NCBI RefSeq assembly: GCF_003014735.1 | Contig: NZ_PYAX01000029.1 | Location: 1-51,794 of the forward strand | Length of the DNA: 51,794 nucleotides | Direction of reading: 5' to 3' | Source: Saccharothrix carnea | GTDB lineage: Bacteria > Actinomycetota > Actinomycetes > Mycobacteriales > Pseudonocardiaceae | Shown: positions 8,061 through 16,747 of the stretch, one piece after another | How the letters are laid out: every line of letters starts with the position of its first letter | How positions within the stretch are numbered: the stretch's first letter is position 1 | Notes under the pieces: model-generated | Told to the model about the DNA's origin: nothing | What the model saw: the letters and a program-made list of their open reading frames with translations, nothing else | Databases searched by the model: none | Made by a program: the position numbers and the translations under genes

Positions 8061-9128
8061 TCATCCGGTCCGCGCGTCTTCGCGCAGGGGTGTGGCGCAG
8101 CCGCGCAGGTGGGTGACGAGGGAGTCGAAGCCGATCCCGTGCGCGCGGGTCGCGTCCGGCACGTGGGTTCCGTCGACCCGCCAACGACAGGGCGTACCGG
8201 GTTCGACGGTCAGGACGTGGTCGGCGGCGTCCGGGGTGGGTGTCCAGCCGGCCCGCCGGGCGGCGTGCTCGGCCCACTGCCGCGGCCGTCCCTCGCCGAC
8301 CACCCGCACGGTCGCGCCGGGCACCTCGTCATCGGCGACGACGATCGTGGCGGCCGCGTCGTCGAACGACATGTTCTCGCCGGTGAAGGCGCGGGTGATC
8401 GCGTCGCCGCACGCGAGGTCCTCGGGCGCGCCGGCGGTCACCGTGCCGTCGCCGCCGACCAGCCACACCTGGTCCGCGCGGCGCAGCGCGAACGCCAGGT
8501 CGTGGGTGGACAGCACGATCGCCGTGCCGGTGGTCGTGCTCAGCCGGGTCAGCATCGCCGCGAACTCGATGCGGCGGGCCACGTCCAGGAACGCGGTGGG
8601 CTCGTCCAGCACCAGCACCGCGGGTTCCTGGGCCAGGGCGCGGGCCACCATCACCCGCTGCCGCTCGCCGTCGGACAGGTCGGTCAACGGGCGGTCGCGC
8701 AGGTCGGCGACCCCGGCGTCGAGCAGCGCCCGGTCCACCGCGGCCCGGTCCCGCGCGTTCTCCCGGCCGATCCACGACCGGTAGGGAATCCGGCCCAGCG
8801 CCACCACCGCGTCGACGGTCATCTGCCCCACGTCGACGGGCTCGGTCAACGTGACCGCGAGCCTGCGGGCACGCTGGCGCGGTGAGAGCGCCGCGAGGTC
8901 GCGGCCGTCGAGCAGGACGTGACCGGCCAACGGCGGCTGGGCGCCCACCAGGGTGCGCAGCAGGGTCGACTTGCCCGCGCCGTTGGGGCCGATCAACGTG
9001 ATCAGCTCCCCTGGCCGGGCCGCCAGGTGCACGTCGCGCAACACGGTGACGGCCGGGTGCCGGCGGCGTCGCCGGTAACCCGCGCTCACCGCGACCGCCT
9101 GCAGCGCCGGACGGGGTTCGACGGTCAT
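8061..9128 (-). CDS. FecE-like ABC transporter ATPase with C-terminal extension
   Basis: A 355-residue ABC ATPase. Walker A GPNGAGKST (about 47-55), signature LSDGERQRV, Walker B VLVLDEPTAFLD and the switch His in STHDLAF are all present, as in FecE/FhuC/BtuD-type importers of iron chelates. These are usually 255-275 residues; here about 90-100 extra residues follow the ATPase core and match nothing I recognise (they include GEGRPRQWAEHAARRAG and CRWRVDGTHVPD). Overlaps the permease stop by four bases at its start, so it is coupled to it. Confidence 0.88.
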   Translation of the reverse strand: MTVEPRPALQAVAVSAGYRRRRRHPAVTVLRDVHLAARPGELITLIGPNGAGKSTLLRTLVGAQPPLAGHVLLDGRDLAALSPRQRARRLAVTLTEPVDVGQMTVDAVVALGRIPYRSWIGRENARDRAAVDRALLDAGVADLRDRPLTDLSDGERQRVMVARALAQEPAVLVLDEPTAFLDVARRIEFAAMLTRLSTTTGTAIVLSTHDLAFALRRADQVWLVGGDGTVTAGAPEDLACGDAITRAFTGENMSFDDAAATIVVADDEVPGATVRVVGEGRPRQWAEHAARRAGWTPTPDAADHVLTVEPGTPCRWRVDGTHVPDATRAHGIGFDSLVTHLRGCATPLREDARTG

Positions 9129-10243
9129 CGTGCCTGCCTCCTCGCCCGACCCGACAGCAGCACCCACAGGATCACCGGCGCGCCGACGAACGCGGTCACC
9201 GAGTTCAGCGGCAGCGACGTCCTGGTCAGCCCGTTGCCGCCCGCGACGTACTCGGCCACCAGCACGATCACCGCGCCGATCAGCGCACTCGCCGGCAGCA
9301 CCAAGCGGTGGTCGCTGGTGCGCAGGAGCCCTCGCGCCAGGTGCGGCGCGGCCAGGCCGACGAAACCGATGGCACCGCAGTAGGCGGTGATCACGCCCGA
9401 CAGCACCGCGACGCTGGCCAGGGACAGGAAGTGGACGCGGCGGACGTTGACGCCCAGGCTGCCCGCGTACCGCTCGCCCAGCAGCAGGGCGTTGAGCGGC
9501 TGGGCCAGGAACACCGACAGCACCAGCACCACCGCGCAGGACACGGCGACGACCTGCAACTCGTGCCACGTCACGTTGCGCACGGAACCGCGGGTGAAGG
9601 TGGCCAACGCCTGCAACCGGTCCGGGTCGGTGTAGTAGACGAGCATGTCCACCACGGCACCGGCCAGGTAGCCCAACATCACGCCCACCACCAGCACCAC
9701 CACCGGATCGCCGACGCGACGGGCGATGCCCAGCGCGATCAGCAGCACCCCGGCGGCCCCGGCGACCGCCGCACCGGTCACCCCCAGCTGGCTGACCACG
9801 CCCAACCCCGACAACCAGCCCACACCGCCGGTACCGAGGATGACGATCGCGGCGCCGAGGATCGCACCGGAGCTGACGCCGAGCACGAACGGGTCGGCCA
9901 GCGGGTTGCGGAACAACGTCTGCATCTGCGCGCCGCCGACCGCCAGCGCGGCACCGGCCAGCAGCCCGGCCACCACCTTCGGCAACCGCGCGTCCAGCAC
10001 GATCGTGCGGTTCACCGCGGACTCGGCGTCCTGACCGGTCAGGATCCGCAGCACCTCCCCGACCGGGATGGGGATCGAACCCTGGGCGATCAACACCACC
10101 ACGACGCCCAGCAGCAACAAGACCAGCAGGCCGAACAGCCCGGCCACGTACCCGACGCGGGACCTGTGCCGGCGCCCCGGCGCGGCCCGGGACGCCACCT
10201 CGTCCTCGGTCATCTCCTCGACACCCGTGCCACTACCCGACAC
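9125..10243 (-). CDS. FecCD-family iron-chelate ABC permease
   Basis: About 372 residues with some nine to ten membrane segments and FecCD hallmarks: LPKVVAGLLAGAALAVGGAQMQTLFRNPLADPF near the N-terminus and FVGLAAPHLARGLLRTSDHR before the last helices. It forms the channel of the importer with the ATPase and lipoprotein. A GTG at 10243 is preferred over the ATG at 10213, because a GGAGG/AGGG ribosome site lies at a workable distance only for the former; the ATG would have its GAGGAG directly abutting. Only one permease gene is present, so the channel is probably a homodimer. Confidence 0.87.
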   Translation of the reverse strand: MSGSGTGVEEMTEDEVASRAAPGRRHRSRVGYVAGLFGLLVLLLLGVVVVLIAQGSIPIPVGEVLRILTGQDAESAVNRTIVLDARLPKVVAGLLAGAALAVGGAQMQTLFRNPLADPFVLGVSSGAILGAAIVILGTGGVGWLSGLGVVSQLGVTGAAVAGAAGVLLIALGIARRVGDPVVVLVVGVMLGYLAGAVVDMLVYYTDPDRLQALATFTRGSVRNVTWHELQVVAVSCAVVLVLSVFLAQPLNALLLGERYAGSLGVNVRRVHFLSLASVAVLSGVITAYCGAIGFVGLAAPHLARGLLRTSDHRLVLPASALIGAVIVLVAEYVAGGNGLTRTSLPLNSVTAFVGAPVILWVLLSGRARRQAR

Positions 10244-10427
10244 CGCGCACCCTGTTCCTCCCTCCGGTGTGGAACCGGCCACCACCGTAGAAGTCGTGCC
10301 GCGGCGGCATCCGGTTCCCGGCGATCGGGGAAATACACCATGGCGTTCGTCGTGTTCAGCACCTTCTTCTTCCTGCCGGACCAGGGTGTGTCGGGCATTG
10401 GGGGGATCGGGTGGAGGAGCGGGTTCC

Positions 10428-10532
10428 GGCGCGCAGCAGGACGGCCAGGTAGGGGTAGACCGCGAACGTGCCGATGTTGACCAGGCACCCGCCCACCAGC
10501 AACGCGGTCTGGGCGCCGGTGAGGCCCCAGCC
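10428..10532 (-). pseudogene. Remnant of an MFS transporter (first membrane helix only)
   Basis: On the minus strand this stretch encodes GLTGAQTALLVGG followed by a hydrophobic run ending PYLAVLLRA, which is the usual first transmembrane helix and loop of an MFS exporter. The sequence then loses all MFS character, and no start, ribosome site or further helices are present. The surrounding 10244-10813 holds no intact gene. The relic suggests that an exporter once sat beside the importer and the PLP/ATP-grasp pair. Confidence 0.45.
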
Positions 10533-10813
10533 CGTCCCGGGGCACCGGGAACGGGTTCCCGCACGACGCGACACCCCGGTGACCCCCTGCCCGCGCGTGG
10601 TTCCCCTTCGGCACAGCAGTGGTCGTTCCGCCACGCGGGGAAGTTCCCCGGCGCCCGATTCCACCGCCGCGGGAACCGACGACGCCTCGCCAACGACCAC
10701 TAGGACCGGAGCGTTGCGGCCGCGTGGAGGGATGTGCGAGGGGCGGACCGCGGTGGCCCCCGGACTTCCACGACCCGCACCGACGACACGACCACACCCG
10801 AGAGGGCTCGACC

Positions 10814-10873
10814 ATGATCCTGACACGCGCGACACCGGGCACGATCCGCTGCCCGGGCTCGATCGGAAGGTGA
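10814..10873 (+). CDS. Possible 19-residue leader peptide upstream of the PLP enzyme
   Basis: An ATG preceded by GAGAGGG opens a 19-codon frame (M-I-L-T-R-A-T-P-G-T-I-R-C-P-G-S-I-G-R) whose TGA lies five bases before the GTG of the cysteine-synthase-like gene. The spacing would allow coupled re-initiation. Only one Cys is present, so it is not a classic Cys-rich attenuator leader. Chance occurrence is possible. Confidence 0.3.
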   Translation: MILTRATPGTIRCPGSIGR

Positions 10874-10878
10874 GGACC

Positions 10879-11958
10879 GTGCTCGACCACCACGCCGTGG
10901 CCCCGCCGGTCCACGAGCACATCACCGACGCCGTCAAGACACCGGCGCTCGTCCGGCTCACCCCCAACACCGTGCTGGTCCGCTTCGAGACGCTCAAGGT
11001 CTACGCCGCCCTCGGCGCGGTGCGCCACCTGCTGGACACCGGGGTGATCAGGCCGGGGCAGACGGTGGTGGACAGCTCCAGCGGCATCTACGCCCTCGCG
11101 CTGGCGATGGCCTGCCACCGCTACGGCCTGCGCTGCCACATCGTCGCCTCCACCACGGTCGACGACACCCTGCGCGCCCAGCTGGAGATCCTCGGCGTCA
11201 GCGTGGACCAGATGCCGCCGTCGGACGACCTGCGCCTGGACCAGAGCCGGCGGGTGGCCCGGGTGCGGGAACTGCTGGCCCGGCGGCCCGACATGCACTG
11301 GATGCGCCAGTACCACGACCCCGTGCACCACCTCGGCTACACCGAGCTGGCCGAGTTGCTGCTGCGCGCGTTACCCGGCGAACCGCTGACCGTGGTGGGC
11401 AGCGTCGGCACCGGCGCCTCCACCGGCGGGCTCACCCGCGCGCTGCGCGAGCACGACCCGCTGACCCGGCTGGTGGGCGTGCAGCCGTTCGGCAGCGTCA
11501 CGTTCGGCAGCGAGCGGTTCACCGACCCGGACGCGATCATCGCGGGCATCGGCAGCGCCATCCACTTCGACAACGTCCACCACGAGCTGTACGACCGCAT
11601 CCACTGGCTGGACTTCCAGCACGCCATGGCCGCCGCGGTCGGCCTCCTGCGCGACCACGCCGTCTTCGCCGGCCTGTCCACCGGCGCCGCCCACCTGGTC
11701 GCCACCTGGGAAGTCGCCCGCGATCCCCTGCGCACGCACGTGGTCATCGGCGCCGACACCGGCCACCGCTACACCGCGCGCGTCTTCACCCGCCACCGCG
11801 AAGCCCTCGACCCCGCGCTGCTGGCCCCCGTGGAGATCGACTCGCTGGACCGGCTGGCCCCGCCGTGGGCGGCGATCGACTGGGCACGGCGCACCCGCGG
11901 ACCGGCCGTCCCCGCCCAGGAACGTCCTCACGAACGCAGGAAGGACCCCGTGCCGTGA
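10879..11958 (+). CDS. Cysteine-synthase-like PLP-dependent enzyme
   Basis: A 359-residue fold-type II PLP protein related to cysteine synthase and SbnA. The Schiff-base Lys is probably in FETLKVYAALGA near residue 42; the phosphate/substrate loop, normally TSGNTG, is changed to SSSGIYALA, and the C-terminal loop GLSTGAAHL resembles GxSSGA of the family. So it likely performs beta-replacement on an O-activated serine, or makes a related amino acid such as 2,3-diaminopropionate, rather than housekeeping cysteine. GTG start with GGAAGG eight bases upstream; an in-frame GTG three codons earlier is an alternative. Its stop overlaps the next start (GTGA). Confidence 0.78.
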   Translation: MLDHHAVAPPVHEHITDAVKTPALVRLTPNTVLVRFETLKVYAALGAVRHLLDTGVIRPGQTVVDSSSGIYALALAMACHRYGLRCHIVASTTVDDTLRAQLEILGVSVDQMPPSDDLRLDQSRRVARVRELLARRPDMHWMRQYHDPVHHLGYTELAELLLRALPGEPLTVVGSVGTGASTGGLTRALREHDPLTRLVGVQPFGSVTFGSERFTDPDAIIAGIGSAIHFDNVHHELYDRIHWLDFQHAMAAAVGLLRDHAVFAGLSTGAAHLVATWEVARDPLRTHVVIGADTGHRYTARVFTRHREALDPALLAPVEIDSLDRLAPPWAAIDWARRTRGPAVPAQERPHERRKDPVP

Positions 11959-13160
11959 CCATCGTGCTGCTGGAAGCCCTCACCTTCGGCCTCGGCCGCC
12001 TCGCCGACGCGGCCCGCGCCCACGGCCACGACCTGGTCCTGCTCACCGGGGATCGTTCTATCTACCGCCACGAGCTGTCCCGCCACGGTGACCGGGTCCG
12101 GGTGGTGGACGTCGACACCACCGACGTCGCCGCGTGCGAGAAGGCGTTGCGGGACGTGCCGGACCTGTCCGGGCTGATCAGCTCCACCGACACCTGGGCC
12201 TTGCCCGGCGCGGACCTGGCCGAACTCCTCGGCCTGCCCGGCCCCTCCCCCGACGCCGTCCGCACCCTGCGCGACAAGGCCGCGGTCCGGGCCAGGCTGC
12301 ACGAGCACGGCCTGAGCCGCAGCGGCCCGCTCGACCCGGTCACGACCGAGGTGTTCCCGTTGGTGCTCAAGGATTCCGCGGGCACCTCGTCGCGCGCGGT
12401 GTGGCTGGCACGCACGCCCGCCCAACGTGACGCCGCCCTGCTGGAGGCCGCCGCCACGCCGCTCAAGGGCCGCCTGATCGCCGAACCGTACTTCGAAGGC
12501 CCTCTCTACAGCGCCGAGACCATCACCTGGGAGGGCGAGACGCGGTTGCTCGGCTTGCTGAGCCGGGTGATGTCCCCCGAACCGCTGCGCCGCGAGGAGG
12601 CTTCCGGTTTCCCGGTCGCCTTCCCCGACGCCGACCACGCCGCGCTGGCCGACTGGATCGGCCGGGTGCTGCACGCCGCGGGGCACGAGCGCGGCTTCGC
12701 GCACACCGAGTTCGTGCTCACCGCCACCGGTCCCGAGGTCGTCGAGGTCAACGCCCGCATCGGCGGCGCCCTCGTCGGCGAGGCCCTGTGCCGGGCCTTG
12801 GGCGTCAACGCCTACGACGCGATGGTCCAGGTCGCGCTCGGCACGCGACCCGACCTGCTCGACCACCCGGGCGACACCGGCACCGCCACCGGCTTCATGG
12901 TCGTCTACCCGCGCCAAGCCGGCGTGCTGGAAGGCTGGACGGGCCTCGACCGCCTGCCCGGACTGCCCGGCAACCCCGAGTGGTACCCCACCGCGAGCCC
13001 CGGCGACGTGCTGGAGCACCTGACCGACCAACGCTCCGGCACCGGCATCGTCCTCGCCGAGGGCCCCACCGCCGAACTCGCCCTGCACCGCGCCCAAGCC
13101 GCCGCCGGTGGCGTCATCCCGGTGGTCCGGGTCGCCGAACGCGTCGACACACCGGCGTGA
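11955..13160 (+). CDS. ATP-grasp carboxylate-amine ligase
   Basis: A 401-residue ATP-grasp enzyme. After an N-terminal domain (MTIVLLEALTFGLGRLADAA), the ATP-binding core shows PLVLKDSAGTSSRAV, a LIAEPYFEGPLYSAE hinge, and the metal-binding EVVEVNARIGGALVGEAL motif, as in BacD/DdlB-like amino acid ligases. These join an amino group to an acyl-phosphate to form an amide. Translationally coupled to the PLP enzyme by a GTGA overlap, so it probably ligates the amino acid that enzyme makes. Divergence from an iron-chelate importer suggests the product could be a metallophore; an antibiotic-like dipeptide is the alternative. Confidence 0.82.
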   Translation: MTIVLLEALTFGLGRLADAARAHGHDLVLLTGDRSIYRHELSRHGDRVRVVDVDTTDVAACEKALRDVPDLSGLISSTDTWALPGADLAELLGLPGPSPDAVRTLRDKAAVRARLHEHGLSRSGPLDPVTTEVFPLVLKDSAGTSSRAVWLARTPAQRDAALLEAAATPLKGRLIAEPYFEGPLYSAETITWEGETRLLGLLSRVMSPEPLRREEASGFPVAFPDADHAALADWIGRVLHAAGHERGFAHTEFVLTATGPEVVEVNARIGGALVGEALCRALGVNAYDAMVQVALGTRPDLLDHPGDTGTATGFMVVYPRQAGVLEGWTGLDRLPGLPGNPEWYPTASPGDVLEHLTDQRSGTGIVLAEGPTAELALHRAQAAAGGVIPVVRVAERVDTPA

Positions 13161-13177
13161 CCGCGTCACCGGCGGCC

Positions 13178-13201
13178 GGCCGCACAGCTCCCGGTGCGGT
13201 C
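13178..13201 (+). terminator. Stem-loop downstream of the PLP/ATP-grasp operon
   Basis: GGCCGCAC pairs with GTGCGGTC (eight pairs including one G-U) around an eight-base loop, 17 bases after the ATP-grasp stop. It is well placed as a terminator for the plus-strand operon. Confidence 0.5.
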
Positions 13202-13278
13202 GGCACCCTCTTCGGTGATCGTCCGGGCGGCCGCGGGGGTGTGACGCCGGGACAGTGGGTGAGGACCGTCCCGGCGTG

Positions 13279-14004
13279 TCAGGCGGCTCGACGGTGGGCG
13301 GTGGGGCGCAGGTGGCCGCCCCGCCCGCGGCGCCCGCCGGGCTGGGGCGTGACGTCGTCGTCGTCGGAGTTGTCGCGGTGGTCGCGGTCGTGGTCGTGCT
13401 TGGCGGGGGTTCCCGGTGTCGGCCGACGCCGGTGGGCGCGGGCGACGAGGTAGAGCAGGACCAGGCCGGCCACCAGGGGCAGGTGCGAGACGACGCGGGT
13501 GGCGGTCGCGGTGCCGGTGAGCAGGTCGTTGACCGAGAACGCGACCAGCACCGCGACGAAACCACCCAGGGTGGGCAGGAGGCCGGCGGCGCGGTGCGCG
13601 TGCACCGCGGCAACCGTCAAGCCGATGCCCAGCGCGAGGTTCCACGCGGCGCCCTCGTTGAACAGGTGGGTGGAGGGCCCGTGCCCGGACTGCCCGCCGG
13701 TGGCGCCGGCGAGCAGCTGGTCGAGACCGAGCCACAGTTGCACGATGGCGACCGCGGCGAGGGCCAGGCGTGGTTTCAGCGCGATGTGGCGGGGTGGGGC
13801 GGCGGCCAGCACGGCGTCGACCAGGTCCGGTTCCGGCTCGACGGGCCGGACGCGGATGGTCCTGGTCAGCGCCTGTGCGCTCGCCTGCCACCGGGTGCAG
13901 GCGGGGCACTGTGCCAGATGCGCGTCCGTCTCGGCGGCGGGTACGGGCTCGGTCTCGCCGTCCAGGCGGGCCGAGAGCGCTTCACGGCAGGATTGGCAGT
14001 CCAC
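13279..14004 (-). CDS. Zinc-finger anti-sigma factor, multi-pass membrane protein
   Basis: A 241-residue protein. The N-terminus is a zf-HC2 anti-sigma domain with CQSC and H-x3-C-x2-C (HLAQCPAC) at about residues 3-36. About five hydrophobic segments follow (for example ALAAVAIVQLWLGL and LPLVAGLVLLYLVA), and the C-terminal tail is rich in His, Asp and Arg. GTG start. It is divergent from the sigma factor at 14067, its likely partner. Multi-pass anti-sigma proteins of this kind are common in actinomycetes; the His/Asp-rich tail could sense or buffer a metal, which is speculation. Confidence 0.8.
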   Translation of the reverse strand: MDCQSCREALSARLDGETEPVPAAETDAHLAQCPACTRWQASAQALTRTIRVRPVEPEPDLVDAVLAAAPPRHIALKPRLALAAVAIVQLWLGLDQLLAGATGGQSGHGPSTHLFNEGAAWNLALGIGLTVAAVHAHRAAGLLPTLGGFVAVLVAFSVNDLLTGTATATRVVSHLPLVAGLVLLYLVARAHRRRPTPGTPAKHDHDRDHRDNSDDDDVTPQPGGRRGRGGHLRPTAHRRAA

Positions 14005-14066
14005 ACACCTATAGTCGCTCCATTCGGCTCACCGGTTCCCGACAGGGTGTCGTTACCATCCGAATC

Positions 14067-14621
14067 GTGAAAGCCTTCGACGACGAGGCAACGCGCTGGG
14101 CACTCGACGCGCGCTCCGGCGACCGCACCGCCCTCGAGCGGTTCGTCCGCGCCACCCAGCGCGACGTGTGGCGGTTCATCGCCCACTTGTCCGACGTGGG
14201 GCTCGCCGACGACCTCGCGCAGGAGACCTACGCCCGCGCCCTCACCAGCCTGCACCGCTTCGCCGGACGCTCGTCGGCCCGGACCTGGCTGCTGGTCATC
14301 GCCCGCCGCGTCGTGGTGGACCACATCCGCATGGCGCAGTCACGACCTCGGCTCTCGTCGGGCGCGGACTGGGCGCAGGAAGCCGACCGCAAGGCCGCCG
14401 ACACCGGCTTCGAGGACACCGTCGCGCTGAACATGCTGCTCGACGCGCTCGACCCGGACCGCCGCGAAGCGCTGGTGCTCACCCAAATCCTGGGCCTGTC
14501 CTACGCCGAGGCCGCCGAGATCGCCGGCTGCCCGGTGGGCACCATCCGCTCCCGCGTCGCACGGGCCCGCGGCGACCTGCTGCGGGCCAACGGCGACGAC
14601 GAGGCGACCGAGGTCGGCTGA
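14067..14621 (+). CDS. ECF RNA polymerase sigma factor
   Basis: A 184-residue sigma-70 family factor with region 2 (DLAQETYARALTSLHRF, then ARTWLLVIARRVVVDHIR) and region 4 (LDPDRREALVLTQILGLSYAEAAE, then CPVGTIRSRVARARGDL). GTG start; no strong ribosome site is visible. It resembles the SigC group of actinomycete ECF factors. Divergent from the zinc-finger anti-sigma gene, with 62 bases between them that must carry both promoters, probably including an autoregulated one. Confidence 0.87.
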   Translation: MKAFDDEATRWALDARSGDRTALERFVRATQRDVWRFIAHLSDVGLADDLAQETYARALTSLHRFAGRSSARTWLLVIARRVVVDHIRMAQSRPRLSSGADWAQEADRKAADTGFEDTVALNMLLDALDPDRREALVLTQILGLSYAEAAEIAGCPVGTIRSRVARARGDLLRANGDDEATEVG

Positions 14622-14669
14622 CGTCGAGGGCGGTGCCCCCGGTCGCGGTTCGGCGGGCCGCGCCAACGG

Positions 14670-14960
14670 TCACTTGCCGTGTTCGGTGCCTCCGTCGTGG
14701 CCGGTCTCGGGCACGACCGGTGAGGGCTGGTCGCCGAACGGGCCCACCGCCGCGCCGAGGGTCCAGGCGGCGGACGCCACCAGCACCAGCACACCTCCGA
14801 ACGCAGCCAGCTTCAGCATCGGCGTCATCCGCGCGACCAGGTCGCCGGCGCCGCCCATCCCGATCACCAGGCCGCAGCCTGCCACCAGGATCACCGCGAG
14901 CACAGCCGCCACGGCCACCATCACGAGCGACCCATCACGCCGACCAGCCGGATCATGCAC
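14670..14960 (-). CDS. Small membrane protein of unknown function
   Basis: A 96-residue protein with two clear transmembrane helices (about residues 12-35 and 49-72) and a hydrophilic C-terminus ending GHDGGTEHGK. GTG start at 14960. Convergent with the ECF sigma gene. I do not recognise the family. It could belong to the neighbouring sigma/anti-sigma module. Confidence 0.6.
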   Translation of the reverse strand: MHDPAGRRDGSLVMVAVAAVLAVILVAGCGLVIGMGGAGDLVARMTPMLKLAAFGGVLVLVASAAWTLGAAVGPFGDQPSPVVPETGHDGGTEHGK

Positions 14961-15029
14961 CGAGCGTACCGGCTTGCCCGGTCACCGCCTCCGCACAGCA
15001 CCAGGCCCGGGCGGGCGGCCACGCCGGGG

Positions 15030-15860
15030 TCAGCTCCGGTAGGCGGTCATCAGCATGTAGTGGGGTTCTCCGGTGCGGGCGCAGTTGGTGAACACCGAGT
15101 CCAGCGCGGCGACCGTTTCGGCCCCGTACGCGGCGGTCAGCTCGTCGCGGTGGGCACGCAGGCGTTCCAGCAACATCGGGTAGTGCCGGTCGGTCTGCTC
15201 GCTGATGTCGAGGTACTCGATCAGGTGCAGGCCCGCGTCCCGCAACATCGGCGGGTACTCCTCCAGCCGGTGGAACGGCGTGTTCAGCGCGGCCCGGCGG
15301 TACTCCTCGATCATCGTCAGCCGCTCGCCGGTGAACGGGATCCGCTCGTAGAAGTCCGTCAGCGCCAGCCGTCCCCCCGGTCGCAGCACCCGGCCGATCT
15401 CCCGGAACACGCGTGGCCGATCGGCCATGTGCACCAGGGACTCGATGGCCCACGCCGCGTCGAACGAGGCGTCCTCGAAGGGCAGGTGCTCGGCGTCGGC
15501 GACCTCGAAGCGCACCTGACCGCCGAGGCCGGCCGCCCGTGCCCGCGCGGTCGCCTCGCGGACCATCGCGGGGCTCGTCGAGATCCCGACGACCTCCACG
15601 CCGCGCGCCCGGGCCAGCCGCTGGGCGGGCGCACCGAGCCCGCACCCGACGTCGAGCACCCGGCGGCCCGCGGTGACGCCCAGGCGCTCGATCATCACGT
15701 CGGTCAGGTTGTCCATGGCCTCGTGCAGCGTGCTGGTGTCCTCGCGGGAGTGCCAGTACCCGTAGTGGACGTTGTCACCGGCCAGGTTGGCGATCAGCGG
15801 CAGGGCGTTGTCGTAGAACGCCACGACCTCGGCGCTGCTGGGAACGTACTGGGTGGTCAT
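15030..15860 (-). CDS. RebM-like SAM-dependent methyltransferase (paralogue 1)
   Basis: A 276-residue methyltransferase. An N-terminal cap includes NVHYGYWHSREDTSTLHEA, then motif I VLDVGCGLGAPAQRLA, ISTSPAMV, the aromatic-type motif FDAAWAIESLVHM, and LRPGGRLALTDFYERI. The H-x-GYW segment and overall shape match sugar or phenol O-methyltransferases such as RebM and the 27-O-demethylrifamycin enzyme. Downstream of a second paralogue on the same strand (62-base gap), and a third is divergent at 17005. Likely a small-molecule tailoring enzyme; substrate not readable. Confidence 0.83.
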   Translation of the reverse strand: MTTQYVPSSAEVVAFYDNALPLIANLAGDNVHYGYWHSREDTSTLHEAMDNLTDVMIERLGVTAGRRVLDVGCGLGAPAQRLARARGVEVVGISTSPAMVREATARARAAGLGGQVRFEVADAEHLPFEDASFDAAWAIESLVHMADRPRVFREIGRVLRPGGRLALTDFYERIPFTGERLTMIEEYRRAALNTPFHRLEEYPPMLRDAGLHLIEYLDISEQTDRHYPMLLERLRAHRDELTAAYGAETVAALDSVFTNCARTGEPHYMLMTAYRS

Positions 15861-15922
15861 CGGTTGCCTTCCGGGCCGGTGCGTCGGCGTGCGACCGGGT
15901 GGACGTGGTCGGGCGGGATCGG

Positions 15923-16747
15923 TCAGCCGGGCCGGTGGCCGGCCACCAGCAGGTAGCCGAGCTTGGCGCGGCACACCTCGAGCACCGGGGCCAGGCTGTC
16001 CTCGAACGCCCGCATCCGCTCGGATCCGTAGGCATCGGCCATGGCCTCGCGGCGGTGGTGGAGCAGCGAGAGCACTTCGTCGTAGGTGCGGCGAGCGCGG
16101 GCACCCCAGTCCCGCCGCTGCTCCACCACGAGCCCGGCGTCGGACACGAGGTCGCACAGCGCCGGGGCGGTGGGCGGGTCGAAGATCCCGTGCGTGGCGA
16201 TCACCTCCCGGTCGGCCGGCGTCAGCGGCACCTCGGCGGTGTAGTCGGTGAGGGCGAACCTCCCGCCGGGGCGCAGCACCCGGCCCACCTCCCGGAGCCA
16301 CTGTCCTTTGTCGACCGCGTTCGGCAGCGAGTCGAGGGCGAGCACGGCGTCGAAGGTGGCGTTCGGGAACGGCAGCGCGCCCGCGTCGGCCTGGCGCGCG
16401 GTCACCAGCCCGCCCACACCGGCGGCGGTGACACGTCGGGCGGTTTCCTCGACGTGCCAGGCGCTGTTGGAGATCCCGGTGATCCGGACGCCGGACCGGG
16501 CCGCGATCCGGATCGCGGGCTCCCCCACGCCGCACCCCACGTCCAGCAGGTGCTGCCCCGGAGCGAGCTCCAGCGCGTCGACGACGAGGTCGGTCATCCG
16601 CTCCAGCGCGTCGCGCAGGGGCGTCGGATCGTCGTCGTCGGCCCAGTAGCCGAGGTGGATGTTGCCGTAGTAGACGTCGACCAGGTCGCTCATCTCGTCG
16701 TAGATCTCGCCGACCTCGTCGGCTTCCTGCCTGGTGGGGCTGGACAC
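15923..16747 (-). CDS. RebM-like SAM-dependent methyltransferase (paralogue 2)
   Basis: A 274-residue methyltransferase starting at GTG. It has the same architecture as its neighbours: NIHLGYWADDDDPTPLRDA, motif I LLDVGCGVGEPAIRIA, FDAVLALDSLPNA, VLRPGGRFALTDYTAEV. In the central motif the ESxPHM/ESLVHM pattern of the paralogues is altered to DSLPNA, which may change substrate binding. Divergent from paralogue 3; the 257-base gap carries the promoters. Confidence 0.83.
   Translation of the reverse strand: MSSPTRQEADEVGEIYDEMSDLVDVYYGNIHLGYWADDDDPTPLRDALERMTDLVVDALELAPGQHLLDVGCGVGEPAIRIAARSGVRITGISNSAWHVEETARRVTAAGVGGLVTARQADAGALPFPNATFDAVLALDSLPNAVDKGQWLREVGRVLRPGGRFALTDYTAEVPLTPADREVIATHGIFDPPTAPALCDLVSDAGLVVEQRRDWGARARRTYDEVLSLLHHRREAMADAYGSERMRAFEDSLAPVLEVCRAKLGYLLVAGHRPG

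Noticed and set aside
13928..14066. Longer upstream starts for the ECF sigma gene in the same frame
   Set aside because: They overlap the zinc-finger anti-sigma gene's coding N-terminus antisense and add Arg-rich sequence without sigma-factor character; the GTG at 14067 begins exactly at the conserved region.
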